A stretch of 14,361 nucleotides of DNA from Planctomycetota bacterium (lineage in GTDB: Bacteria > Planctomycetota > SZUA-567): the NCBI GenBank assembly GCA_031270145.1, contig JAISYD010000086.1, positions 1 through 14,361 of the forward strand, written 5' to 3'. Of this stretch, positions 6,197-13,643 are shown piece by piece. The first letter of the stretch is position 1, and every line of letters begins with the position of its first letter. The notes under the pieces were generated by a model. That model did no database searches and was not told the origin of the DNA. It saw only the letters and a program-made list of their open reading frames with translations. The translations under genes were made by a program, and so were the position numbers.

Positions 6197-7995
6197 TCGT
6201 CCTCCTTCGCCTCCAACACGGCCAGGAAAGCCTTTTGCGGCACGGTGACGGCGCCGATGGCGCGCATGCGCCGCTTCCCCTCCTTTTGCTTTTCCAGGAG
6301 CTTGCGCTTGCGGGTGACGTCGCCGCCGTAGCATTTGGCGAGGACGTTCTTGCGGAAGGGGCTGATGTTTTCCCGCGCCACGATGCGGGCGCCGATCGCC
6401 GCCTGCAGCGCCACCTGGAACATGTGCCGGGGTATTTCCTTGCGGAGGCGGGCGAGGATGCGCCTGCCCCTGAGGTCGGCCTTGTCGCGCAGGCAGAGGA
6501 TGGAGAGCGCGTCCACCGGCTGGCCGTGGATGAGGATGTCCACCTTGACCAGGTCGGCCGGCCGGTAGCCGATGAACTCGTAGTCCATGGTGCCGTAGCC
6601 GCGGGTGGAGCCCTTCAGCTTGTCGTAGAAATCGAAGACGATTTCCGAGAAGGGGATCTCGTAATGCAGGAGCGCCCGCCGCCCGCCGATGTATTCCAGT
6701 CCCTTGTGGGCGCCCCGGCGCTCCTCGGCCAGGGTCATTACCGCGCCGATGAAATCCTTGGGGACCATCACCTCCAGCTTGACGATTGGCTCGCGGATTT
6801 CCTCGATGAGCGAGGGGTCCGGCACATCGGACGGCGAATGCACCTCGCCGGTCGTCCCGTCGGTCCGCAACACCTCGTAAGTGACGTTGGGGGCGGTTTT
6901 GACCAGGTCCAGGTCGCTTTCGCGCTCCAGCCGCTCCTGGACGATTTCCATGTGGAGCAGCCCGAGGAAGCCGCAGCGGAAGCCGTGGCCCAGGGCGGTG
7001 GAGCTTTCGGGAACGAAGTTGAACGAGGCGTCGTTCAGGGCCAGGCGGTTGAGCGCCTTGCGGAGGTTCTCGAAATTCTCGGTGGACGAGGGATAGAGGC
7101 CGCAATAAACCATGCTTTTGGGCTCGACATAGCCGGGGAGGGGCGGGACGCCGCCGCCGGTCGCGGCCAGGGTGTCCCCCACCTTGACGGAGCGGATGTC
7201 CTTGAGGTTGCCGACCACGAAGCCGACCTGCCCGGCCGAGAGGCTTTTGGCCGGCCGCATGTTGGGGGCGAAGACGCCGGTTTCGGTGACCTCGTAGACC
7301 TTGCCGGTCGAGAGCATTTCCACCCGGTCGCCCTTTTTCACCTCGCCGTCGATGATCCGGAGATAGGAAATGACGCCCCGGTAGTCGTCGTAGACCGAGT
7401 CGAAAATCAGCCCGCGGAGCGGCTTCGCCGGATCGCCGGCCGGCGGCGGGACGATTTCGACCAGGGCCTCGAGAATTTCCGCCACGCCCCGGCCGGTTTT
7501 GGCGCTGGCGTAGCGCACCTCCTCCGGGGCCACGCCGAGAAAGGAGACCAATTCGTCGCGCACCGCGTCCGGCATGGCCGAAGGGAGGTCGGTTTTGTTG
7601 ACCACCGGGATGATGGCGAGGTTGTGGTTGAGGGCGAGGTAGGTGTTGGCCACCGTCTGGGCCTCGATCCCCTGCGAGGCGTCCACCACCAGGAGGACGC
7701 CTTCGCAGGCGGCCAGCGACCTGGACACCTCGTAGGAGAAGTCCACGTGGCCGGGGGTGTCGATGAAGTTGATTTGGTAGGTTTCGCCGTTCCGGCTGGT
7801 GAAACCGGCCGTGACCGGATGGGCCTTGATGGTGATGCCGCGCTCCCGCTCCAGATCCATGTCGTCGAGGAACTGGGCTCGGAACTCGCGCTCGGAAACC
7901 AGCCCGGTTTGCAGGAGGATGCGATCGGCCAGGGTCGACTTGCCGTGGTCGATGTGGGCGATGATGGAGAAATTCCGTATTTTCCCGATGTCCAT
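6193..7995 (-). CDS. lepA: Elongation factor 4 (LepA), ribosome-associated GTPase
   Basis: Translational GTPase that binds the ribosome and is linked to back-translocation and initiation or assembly control. The protein has 600 residues, the usual length. G-domain motifs: AHIDHGKST (13-21), RERGITIK (50-57), DTPGH (79-83) and NKTD (133-136). The C-terminal region specific to LepA is present, including the CYGGDVTRKRKLLEKQKEGK region near the end. Start ATG at 7995 (MDIGKIRNFS), a standard LepA N-terminus, with a weak GGGAAG upstream. It begins 12 nt after the citrate synthase stop and its own stop overlaps the thiD2E start. No signal peptide or extension is seen. Assignment is secure. Confidence 0.98.
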   Translation of the reverse strand: MDIGKIRNFSIIAHIDHGKSTLADRILLQTGLVSEREFRAQFLDDMDLERERGITIKAHPVTAGFTSRNGETYQINFIDTPGHVDFSYEVSRSLAACEGVLLVVDASQGIEAQTVANTYLALNHNLAIIPVVNKTDLPSAMPDAVRDELVSFLGVAPEEVRYASAKTGRGVAEILEALVEIVPPPAGDPAKPLRGLIFDSVYDDYRGVISYLRIIDGEVKKGDRVEMLSTGKVYEVTETGVFAPNMRPAKSLSAGQVGFVVGNLKDIRSVKVGDTLAATGGGVPPLPGYVEPKSMVYCGLYPSSTENFENLRKALNRLALNDASFNFVPESSTALGHGFRCGFLGLLHMEIVQERLERESDLDLVKTAPNVTYEVLRTDGTTGEVHSPSDVPDPSLIEEIREPIVKLEVMVPKDFIGAVMTLAEERRGAHKGLEYIGGRRALLHYEIPFSEIVFDFYDKLKGSTRGYGTMDYEFIGYRPADLVKVDILIHGQPVDALSILCLRDKADLRGRRILARLRKEIPRHMFQVALQAAIGARIVARENISPFRKNVLAKCYGGDVTRKRKLLEKQKEGKRRMRAIGAVTVPQKAFLAVLEAKEDE

Positions 7996-8007
7996 GCGCT
8001 TCCCGCG

Positions 8008-9396
8008 TCAGACCGATTCCGGCGCTTCGTCGCCCGGATCCGGATGGTCGAGGTATTTCTCCGGGATGCGGCTGATTTTCGTCGAAGTCCGCCGCATCAC
8101 CCCGACGCTGTGCTTTTCCCGCGTGCCCACCGGGATGTAGGAGCGCAGCCCGGGGCCGATGTAGATTTGCCGGGGCCGGGCGATGCGGTTGCCGGCGTCG
8201 TGGCGCATTTCCCGCCAATGGGCGAGCCAGCCGGGGGTGCGGCCGATGGCGAACAGGACGGTGAACATGTCGAAAGGGATGCCGGCGGCCTTCAGGATCA
8301 GGCCGGAATAGAAGTCGACGTTGGGGTAAAGGTTCCGGGACAGGAAATAGTCGTCCGACAGGGCCGCCTCCTCCAGGCGCATGGCGATGTCGAACATGGG
8401 GTCGGACATGCCGGGCTTGCCGAGTATCCGGTGGCAGAGCTTCTTCATGATCAGCGCCCTGGGATCGAAGGTTTTGTAGATGCGGTGGCCGAAGCCCATG
8501 AGGCGGGTTTTCTTGCTCTTCGCCGCCTCCAGGAAGAGGCGGCCGTCGTCGCCGGAGTGCTGGATGGTCTTCAGCATCGCGATCACCTCCTGGTTGGCGC
8601 CGCCGTGCCGCCGGCCCCAAAGGGCGGAGATGCCGGCCGAAATGACGGCGTAGACGTTGGCCAGGCTGGAGCCGGCGATGCGCACGGCCGAGGTGGAGCA
8701 GTTCTGCTCGTGATCGGCGTGGACGATCAGGAACGCCTCGATAGCCTTGACGATGTCCTGATCCTGCTGGTAATTGCTGACCGGCGAGGAGAACATCATG
8801 TTGAGGAAGTTTTCGACGAAGCGGAGCTTGTACGAGGGGTAGACCACCGGCTCGCCGATGAATTTCTTGTAGGAAAAGGCGGCGATGGTCCTGACCTGCG
8901 ACACCAGGTTGGCGATGATCTGCGCCTCGTCCTCGTCGCTCGGATTTTCCGGGACCGGGTAGAAGGCCGACAGCGACGCCACCATGGTGGTGAGGAGGCT
9001 CATCGGATGGGCGTTGTTGGGGAAGGCCAGGAAGAAATGCCGCATGTCCTCGTGGATCAGCGACGAGCTGTTGAGGATGGAGGAAAAATCCTCCAATTGG
9101 CCCGAGGTCGGCAAATCGCCGTACATCAGGAGGTAGGCCACCTCCACGAAGCGGCTTTTCTCGGCCAGCTCCTCGATGGGATAGCCCCGGTAGCGGAGGA
9201 TGCCCTTTTCGCCGTGCAGGTAGGTGATGGCGCTGCGGCAGGAGGCGGTGTTGCCGAACGACTCGTCCAGGGTCACCAGGCCGGTGCCGGCGCGGAGCTT
9301 GTCGATGTCCAGGGCTCTTTCGCCCTCGCTGCCGATGAAAACCGGCAATTCGGTTTCCTGCCCCACGTCAAGCCGCAGATTGGCGGAATAGCTCAT
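8008..9396 (-). CDS. gltA: Citrate synthase
   Basis: Condenses acetyl-CoA and oxaloacetate to citrate, the entry step of the TCA cycle. The 462-residue protein matches the bacterial hexameric (type II) length. The catalytic triad is in place: H264 in WGRRHGGAN (260-268), H304 in GFGHRIYK (301-308) and D361 in YPNVDFYSG (357-365). The substrate-binding VHADHEQN (225-232) and RPRQIYIGP (407-415) are also present. The common WGPxHGGAN has arginines in place of the proline and next residue. A short, charged C-terminal tail of about 20 residues (after 442) looks lineage-specific. ATG at 9396 has AAGGG about 7 nt upstream. It is the second gene of the unit, 28 nt after the acetyltransferase. Confidence 0.97.
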   Translation of the reverse strand: MSYSANLRLDVGQETELPVFIGSEGERALDIDKLRAGTGLVTLDESFGNTASCRSAITYLHGEKGILRYRGYPIEELAEKSRFVEVAYLLMYGDLPTSGQLEDFSSILNSSSLIHEDMRHFFLAFPNNAHPMSLLTTMVASLSAFYPVPENPSDEDEAQIIANLVSQVRTIAAFSYKKFIGEPVVYPSYKLRFVENFLNMMFSSPVSNYQQDQDIVKAIEAFLIVHADHEQNCSTSAVRIAGSSLANVYAVISAGISALWGRRHGGANQEVIAMLKTIQHSGDDGRLFLEAAKSKKTRLMGFGHRIYKTFDPRALIMKKLCHRILGKPGMSDPMFDIAMRLEEAALSDDYFLSRNLYPNVDFYSGLILKAAGIPFDMFTVLFAIGRTPGWLAHWREMRHDAGNRIARPRQIYIGPGLRSYIPVGTREKHSVGVMRRTSTKISRIPEKYLDHPDPGDEAPESV

Positions 9397-9424
9397 GTCT
9401 AGCCCTTGTCATGCAATCCCCGGT

Positions 9425-9967
9425 TCAAACCAGGATCTTCCGGTAAATGATCTTGGCGTCGCCGACCGCGTAGAAGTCCGGCAGCCTGGCCGCCTCGGCG
9501 AAACCCGCCCGCTCATAGAAGCGCCGGGTCGGCAGATATTGCGCCTTTCCCGAAGTTTCCGCGTAAATGCCCCTCGCCCCCATCCTCCGCGCCGCCGCCT
9601 CGCACCTGGCCGCCAGCCCGAGGCCGAGTCCCCGTCCCTGAAGCCGCTTGTCCACCGCCAGCCAATAAAGATCAAACGATCCGATCGAGCAGGGGATGGG
9701 GCCGAAACAAACATACCCGGCCAGTTGCCCGCCGGCTTCGGCGAAGATGAAATGATATCCCGAAGCCGCCCCCTTGGCAAGCCCCTCTTCCACCAATTCG
9801 GCGGCTACGCCGATTTCGTCCGGCCGGAAGAAGCCGGTGTCGCCAAGGAGTTCCCGCACCGCCGGGACGTCGGACGCCCCGGGGCAATCGCGGAAAGCCA
9901 ATCCGGTTCCGGCCGGGAAATTCCGCGCCGAGAAATCGCGGGGAGGCGCCAAGCGGGTATCGGCCAT
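9425..9967 (-). CDS. GNAT-family N-acetyltransferase
   Basis: A 180-residue GCN5-related acetyltransferase, expected to transfer an acetyl group from acetyl-CoA to an unknown amine. The acetyl-CoA pyrophosphate loop is QGRGLG (110-115), after the beta-4 strand DLYWLAVDKRL (99-109). The end matches the fold in TRRFYERAGF (147-156) followed by ARLPDFYAVGD. Residues 1-20 precede the domain and are not conserved in any way I recognise. The ATG at 9967 has AAGGA 5 nt upstream. First gene of a five-gene minus-strand unit, followed after 28 nt by gltA. The link to citrate synthase could be only transcriptional, or could mean acetyl-CoA-linked regulation; nothing in the sequence decides this. Confidence 0.85.
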   Translation of the reverse strand: MADTRLAPPRDFSARNFPAGTGLAFRDCPGASDVPAVRELLGDTGFFRPDEIGVAAELVEEGLAKGAASGYHFIFAEAGGQLAGYVCFGPIPCSIGSFDLYWLAVDKRLQGRGLGLGLAARCEAAARRMGARGIYAETSGKAQYLPTRRFYERAGFAEAARLPDFYAVGDAKIIYRKILV

Positions 9968-10005
9968 GGGTATCCTTTGCCGGCCATTGGTTCTATGCCG
10001 GCATT

Positions 10006-10034
10006 ATCATAGCCGGAAAGCGGCCGCAAGACAA
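10006..10034 (-). promoter_or_regulatory. Sigma70-like promoter of the GNAT-gltA-lepA-thiD2E-lpt unit
   Basis: On the minus strand TTGTCT (10029-10034) and TATGAT (10006-10011) are 17 bp apart. The start is expected near 9999, giving a leader of about 32 nt. A perfect 10-bp palindrome ATGCCGGCAT (9995-10004) covers the predicted start point and could be an operator. No promoter is evident in the short gaps between the five genes, so the unit is probably co-transcribed. Confidence 0.55.
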
Positions 10035-10117
10035 GGTGGTTGCGGCGGGAACGGCCGGCGGGGCGGGGCCGGGAGTGGAATTTCGGCGGAGCGGAAAGGC
10101 CGGCGCCGGACAACTGG

Positions 10118-10145
10118 TTGCAACTTCCGTCGGACGGAGTATAAT
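10118..10145 (+). promoter_or_regulatory. Promoter of the ABC exporter-like operon with a palindromic spacer
   Basis: TTGCAA (10118-10123) and a perfect TATAAT (10140-10145) are separated by 16 bp. The spacer holds the perfect palindrome TCCGTC-G-GACGGA (10126-10138), which fits almost exactly between the two boxes. A protein bound there would block RNA polymerase, or act in the MerR manner on a suboptimal spacer. The leader to the ATG at 10244 is about 90 nt and contains no clear hairpin-plus-T-run. Confidence 0.6.
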
Positions 10146-10243
10146 CGGCTGGCCGGCCGGGAAAATCCGCCGGCAATCGCGGGAAGAGGACCGCGGCGCC
10201 GCCGCCGCCCCCCTGATTTTTTGGACGCCCCGGGAAAGCCGCC

Positions 10244-11203
10244 ATGTTGCTTGAGGCAAGGGAATTGGTGAAGCACCACGGCGGAAGGACGGCCCTGGAC
10301 CGGGTCTCCTTCTCAATCGGAGCCGGCGAAATCGTCGGCTTTCTGGGCGTGAACGGGGCCGGCAAATCCACCGCCATGCGCATCCTCTCCGGCTTCACCG
10401 CCCCCACGGCCGGACAGGCGCGGATCGCCGGGTTCGATCCCCGCCTGGCGAAGGCGCGGGAACGGATCGGCTATCTCCCGGAGGCCAACCCCCTGCCGCC
10501 CCGCCGACGGGTGGGCGAATACCTCAACTTTCGCGCCGGCGTCAAGGGGCTGGCCGGGGCCGCCCGGCGGCGGGCGGTAAGGGAGGCGGCGGCGCGCTGC
10601 CGGGTGGACGGTTTCCTGGATCGGCTGATCGGCGGCCTTTCCAAGGGCATGCGTCAGCGGGTGGGCCTGGCCGACAGCCTGCTGGCCAGCCCCGACCTCC
10701 TGATTCTCGACGAACCCACCTCCGGACTCGATCCGGCCCAGGCGGAAGAGACCCGCGGCCTAATGGCCGGGCTGGCGGATCGGGGCGCCGCCGTCTTCCT
10801 TTCCAGCCATATCCTCCACGACATCGAGCGCCTGTGCCGACGGGTCATTGTCCTGGATCGGGGGCGGGTGGCGGCGGACGGGGCGCTCCGGGACATTTGC
10901 GGCGAATACGCCGGGGAAAGGATCCTGCGCCTGGAAATGGAGGCCGCCGGGCCGGTATTGGAAACGCTTTTGGCCGTCCCCGGCGTGGCGGGGGGGGAAG
11001 TGGAGCCGCATCCGCCCGGAGCGGGGCTGGTCGTCCGCCTGACCCTGGCGGCGGGGGCCGACGCCAGGCGGGAGGCGGCGCTGGCCGCCCTGCGCCAGGG
11101 CTGGCTAATCACGGAAATGCGGCTGGAGCCGATCCGGCTGGAAGACGTCTTCCGGCGGCTGGTCCTGAACGAGCCGGCCGCGGACGGGACCGGACATGGT
11201 TAA
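10244..11203 (+). CDS. ABC transporter ATP-binding protein (GldA-like)
   Basis: ATPase subunit of an ABC-2 type transporter, acting at the inner face of the cytoplasmic membrane. The 319 residues show Walker A GVNGAGKST (35-43), signature LSKGM (132-136), Walker B LLILDEP (152-158), D-loop SGLD (160-163) and H-loop SSHIL with H189. The Q-loop region reads YLPEANPLP (77-85), as in GldA-type and NatA-type ATPases. A C-terminal domain of about 100 residues follows, as in this subfamily. Start ATG at 10244 with only a weak GGGA upstream; the frame begins directly with the ATPase fold, so a later start is unlikely. It overlaps the next gene by 8 nt. In gliding Bacteroidota the homologue works with GldF and GldG; here the cargo is unknown. 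Confidence 0.93.
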   Translation: MLLEARELVKHHGGRTALDRVSFSIGAGEIVGFLGVNGAGKSTAMRILSGFTAPTAGQARIAGFDPRLAKARERIGYLPEANPLPPRRRVGEYLNFRAGVKGLAGAARRRAVREAAARCRVDGFLDRLIGGLSKGMRQRVGLADSLLASPDLLILDEPTSGLDPAQAEETRGLMAGLADRGAAVFLSSHILHDIERLCRRVIVLDRGRVAADGALRDICGEYAGERILRLEMEAAGPVLETLLAVPGVAGGEVEPHPPGAGLVVRLTLAAGADARREAALAALRQGWLITEMRLEPIRLEDVFRRLVLNEPAADGTGHG

Positions 11204-13637
11204 ATTCCTGGCCCTGGCCCGCCACGAGGCGGCCAGCCTGTTCCTCAATCCCGCCCTCGTCCTCGCCTCGGGCTTCTTCGTCCTGCTGGACTCCTTCGCC
11301 TTTTACCTGTCGCTCATTCCGGCCGGCGCCAGCGCCGAATTCGCGGGGTTGGCCCTTTTCATGCTTTTCACCTCCATGATCCTGTTCCCCCTCGCCGCCG
11401 CGCCGTCCTTCGCCGCCGAACGGGCGGACGGGACGCTAGAAACCCTTTTTACCGCCCCGGTCGGCCCGGCCGCCGTAGTCCTGGCGAAATACGCCGGGGC
11501 GATGCTGTTCGCCGCCTTCCACCTGGCGCACGGCCTGGTTTACGCCGCGCTTTTGTCATATGGCGGCAAGCTTGACTGGAATTCCGCCCTCCTCGCCCTT
11601 CTCGCCCTCCTCCTCTTCGCCTCGCTCGCCGTTTCGCTTGGCTTGGCGGTCTCGATCTTGACCGATTCGCCGGCGGCGGCCGCCGCCGGAAGCGGCGCCG
11701 CCTTGCTGCTTCTCGCCGCCGTCGCGGAACTGGATCCCCATTCCGGCGGCGCCGCCGCCCTGGCCGGACGCCTGGGGTTCATCTCCCACGTCAAACGCTG
11801 GGCCGACGGCGAACTGGACGGCGCCGGCCTGGTCTATTTCCTGTCCGCCACCGCTTTGTTCCTCTTTTTCGCCTGGCTCGCCGTTACCGCCCGGGAAGGC
11901 GGGCAAAAGCCGGCCGAACCGGCCGAACGCCGGCGGCCGCGGCTGGCCTGGATCCTGGCCGGACTGGCCTTTTTCCTTTTCGCGCTCCAGGCCGCCATCC
12001 TCCATATCGGCGGGCAATTGGAAAACGGCCCGTTCCCGGGCCGGGAACTCTGGCTGGCCCCGAAAATCCGCCTGTTGCCGCTGCCGCTGGCGCTCTTGTC
12101 CCTCGCCGGCGCCGGCTTCGTCTTGCTGCCGTCCTGGCGGACGGCCGGCGGCTCCGGCCGGGACGGGCGCGGCTGGACCTTCGCCGCCGCCGCCGCCGCC
12201 CTGGCGATCGCCGTCAATCTCGGCTGGCTTTCCACTTATCCCTTCCGCGCCCTTGCCGGCGGCGGGCTGTCCTTTCTTTCCCGGCTGGGCGGCGACTGGC
12301 GACTGGACGTCTCGGACGACGGCAGGAACACGCTTTCGCCCGCCTTGCGCCGCCTGTTCGATCACCTCCAGGGCCGGCTCGGCGTCTATTGCCTGTTGTC
12401 CGGCTCGGCCGAATCCGGCGGGGTACGGCTGGCCGAGGAAATGCGCCGCCTGCTGGAGCGTTGCCAGGCCGACAATCCGCTGATCCGGGCGCGATGGGCG
12501 GATCCGGAACAAAACCCGGAACTGGCCGCCGCCCTGGCCCGCGAGCTCGGGCTCGCGCCGGGCGGGGAGGACGGCGGGAGGCTGGCGCTGGATTACCAGG
12601 GCCGCAGGTTGATTGTCCCCGCCGCCGCCCTCGCGGTTCCCCCCGATTGGCGGGCCCGGGCGGCCGGCAGCGAGAAATGGCTCTTTGACGGGGAAAACCA
12701 ATTGCTCAAGGCGGTTGCCGTCCTGATCGACCCGCGCGTCCCCAATGTCTTTTTCAGCTACGGGCGCCAGGAGCCGGGATTGGCGCCGGCGGCCCGGCCG
12801 GAACGCTCCGTCTCCCGTTTGGCCCGGGCTCTGGCCGCCGCCAATATGCGGGTGCGCCAGCATCCCCTGGCGGCCGGCCAACCGATTCCGCCGGAATGCG
12901 ACATTCTGGCGGTGGTATCGCCGGGGATACCCTTTCAGCCGGGCGAAGCCGGGGAAATCCGCCGCTACCTGGAGCGCGGGGGACGGCTGCTGCTTTTGGC
13001 CCCGGTCGCCGACGGCAAATACCGGGCCGCCGGCGACGCCTTGGCGGAACTGGCCTTTTCGCTGGGCGGGAGCTATCGGGACGATCTGATCGAGGATCGG
13101 ATCAACAACGACAACGGCCAAGCCATCGTTCCTCTGGGGACAACCGGGAAGATGAAGCCGGCGGCGTCGGCGGAGGAGCGGGAGAGCGGCTTCGCCTTCC
13201 CGCTGGCCAGGACGCTTGGCGACAATCCCCGATCCGGCGAAAACGGCTGGACAAGCGAGCGGCTTGTCCGCTCGTTCCCCACCGCCGAGGCGGCCGAAAC
13301 CGCGGGCGGCGGCAGGCGGGCGGGGCCGTTCACCCTGGTCTACCGCGCCTGGAGGGAAACCGGCGGGCGGGAGGCCAGGGCGGTGGTCATCGCCTCAGGC
13401 CGCATGGCGGCGGACTCGGACATCGGCCGGGGGGCGAACGAGGCGTTGCTTCTGGGGCTGGTCAAATGGCTGGCCGGGCGCGACGACGCGCCGGAGGCGG
13501 CGCCGGCCAGGTGGACGGATCGCCGGTTGCGGCTGTCGAACCCGGAACTTAGGGCCGTCCTCTGGATCGGATCGGCGGCCTTGCCGTTGATTTGGCTGGC
13601 CCTGGGCGTCCTGATCTGGCGCTGGCGGAGGAACTGA
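11196..13637 (+). CDS. ABC-2 permease fused to GldG-like auxiliary domain (GldF-GldG fusion)
   Basis: An 813-residue membrane protein uniting two normally separate subunits. Residues 1-230 are an ABC-2 permease with about six hydrophobic segments and the motif ERADGTLETLFTAPV (75-89). The stretch ISHVKRWADGELDGAGLVYFLSA (starting at 196) matches GldF ends. Further transmembrane segments lie near 250-270, 292-312 and 328-346. Then comes a large extracytoplasmic GldG-like domain (ABC_transp_aux type), opening with DVSDDGRNTLSPALRRLF (371-388) and including FFSYGRQEPG and a D-I-L-A-V-V-S-P-G strand. One C-terminal helix (about 781-805) anchors it, ending in a basic WRWRRN. The start overlaps the ATPase gene by 8 nt; the DUF4340 gene follows after 6 nt. 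Fused forms are known in several phyla; the transported substrate is not. Confidence 0.9.
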   Translation: MVKFLALARHEAASLFLNPALVLASGFFVLLDSFAFYLSLIPAGASAEFAGLALFMLFTSMILFPLAAAPSFAAERADGTLETLFTAPVGPAAVVLAKYAGAMLFAAFHLAHGLVYAALLSYGGKLDWNSALLALLALLLFASLAVSLGLAVSILTDSPAAAAAGSGAALLLLAAVAELDPHSGGAAALAGRLGFISHVKRWADGELDGAGLVYFLSATALFLFFAWLAVTAREGGQKPAEPAERRRPRLAWILAGLAFFLFALQAAILHIGGQLENGPFPGRELWLAPKIRLLPLPLALLSLAGAGFVLLPSWRTAGGSGRDGRGWTFAAAAAALAIAVNLGWLSTYPFRALAGGGLSFLSRLGGDWRLDVSDDGRNTLSPALRRLFDHLQGRLGVYCLLSGSAESGGVRLAEEMRRLLERCQADNPLIRARWADPEQNPELAAALARELGLAPGGEDGGRLALDYQGRRLIVPAAALAVPPDWRARAAGSEKWLFDGENQLLKAVAVLIDPRVPNVFFSYGRQEPGLAPAARPERSVSRLARALAAANMRVRQHPLAAGQPIPPECDILAVVSPGIPFQPGEAGEIRRYLERGGRLLLLAPVADGKYRAAGDALAELAFSLGGSYRDDLIEDRINNDNGQAIVPLGTTGKMKPAASAEERESGFAFPLARTLGDNPRSGENGWTSERLVRSFPTAEAAETAGGGRRAGPFTLVYRAWRETGGREARAVVIASGRMAADSDIGRGANEALLLGLVKWLAGRDDAPEAAPARWTDRRLRLSNPELRAVLWIGSAALPLIWLALGVLIWRWRRN

Positions 13638-13643
13638 CCCGGC

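Noticed and set aside
5123..8620. Single minus-strand frame of 1165 codons ending in ThiE
   Set aside because: Only the last 357 codons are the real ThiD2-ThiE gene, which starts at 6196 with a strong Shine-Dalgarno. The upstream part reads through lepA and gltA out of frame.
6235..9402. Very long plus-strand open frame (over 1000 codons) opposite lepA and gltA
   Set aside because: It is the antisense shadow of two unmistakable genes. High third-position GC removes stop codons from opposite frames. Its translation has no domain and a skewed Asp/His/Gly-rich composition.
10191..10222. GC palindrome and T6 run before the ABC ATPase gene as a terminator
   Set aside because: The palindrome GCGGCGCCGC has no loop and lies about 16 nt from the T-run. 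It sits in the leader of the operon, with no upstream plus-strand gene to terminate.
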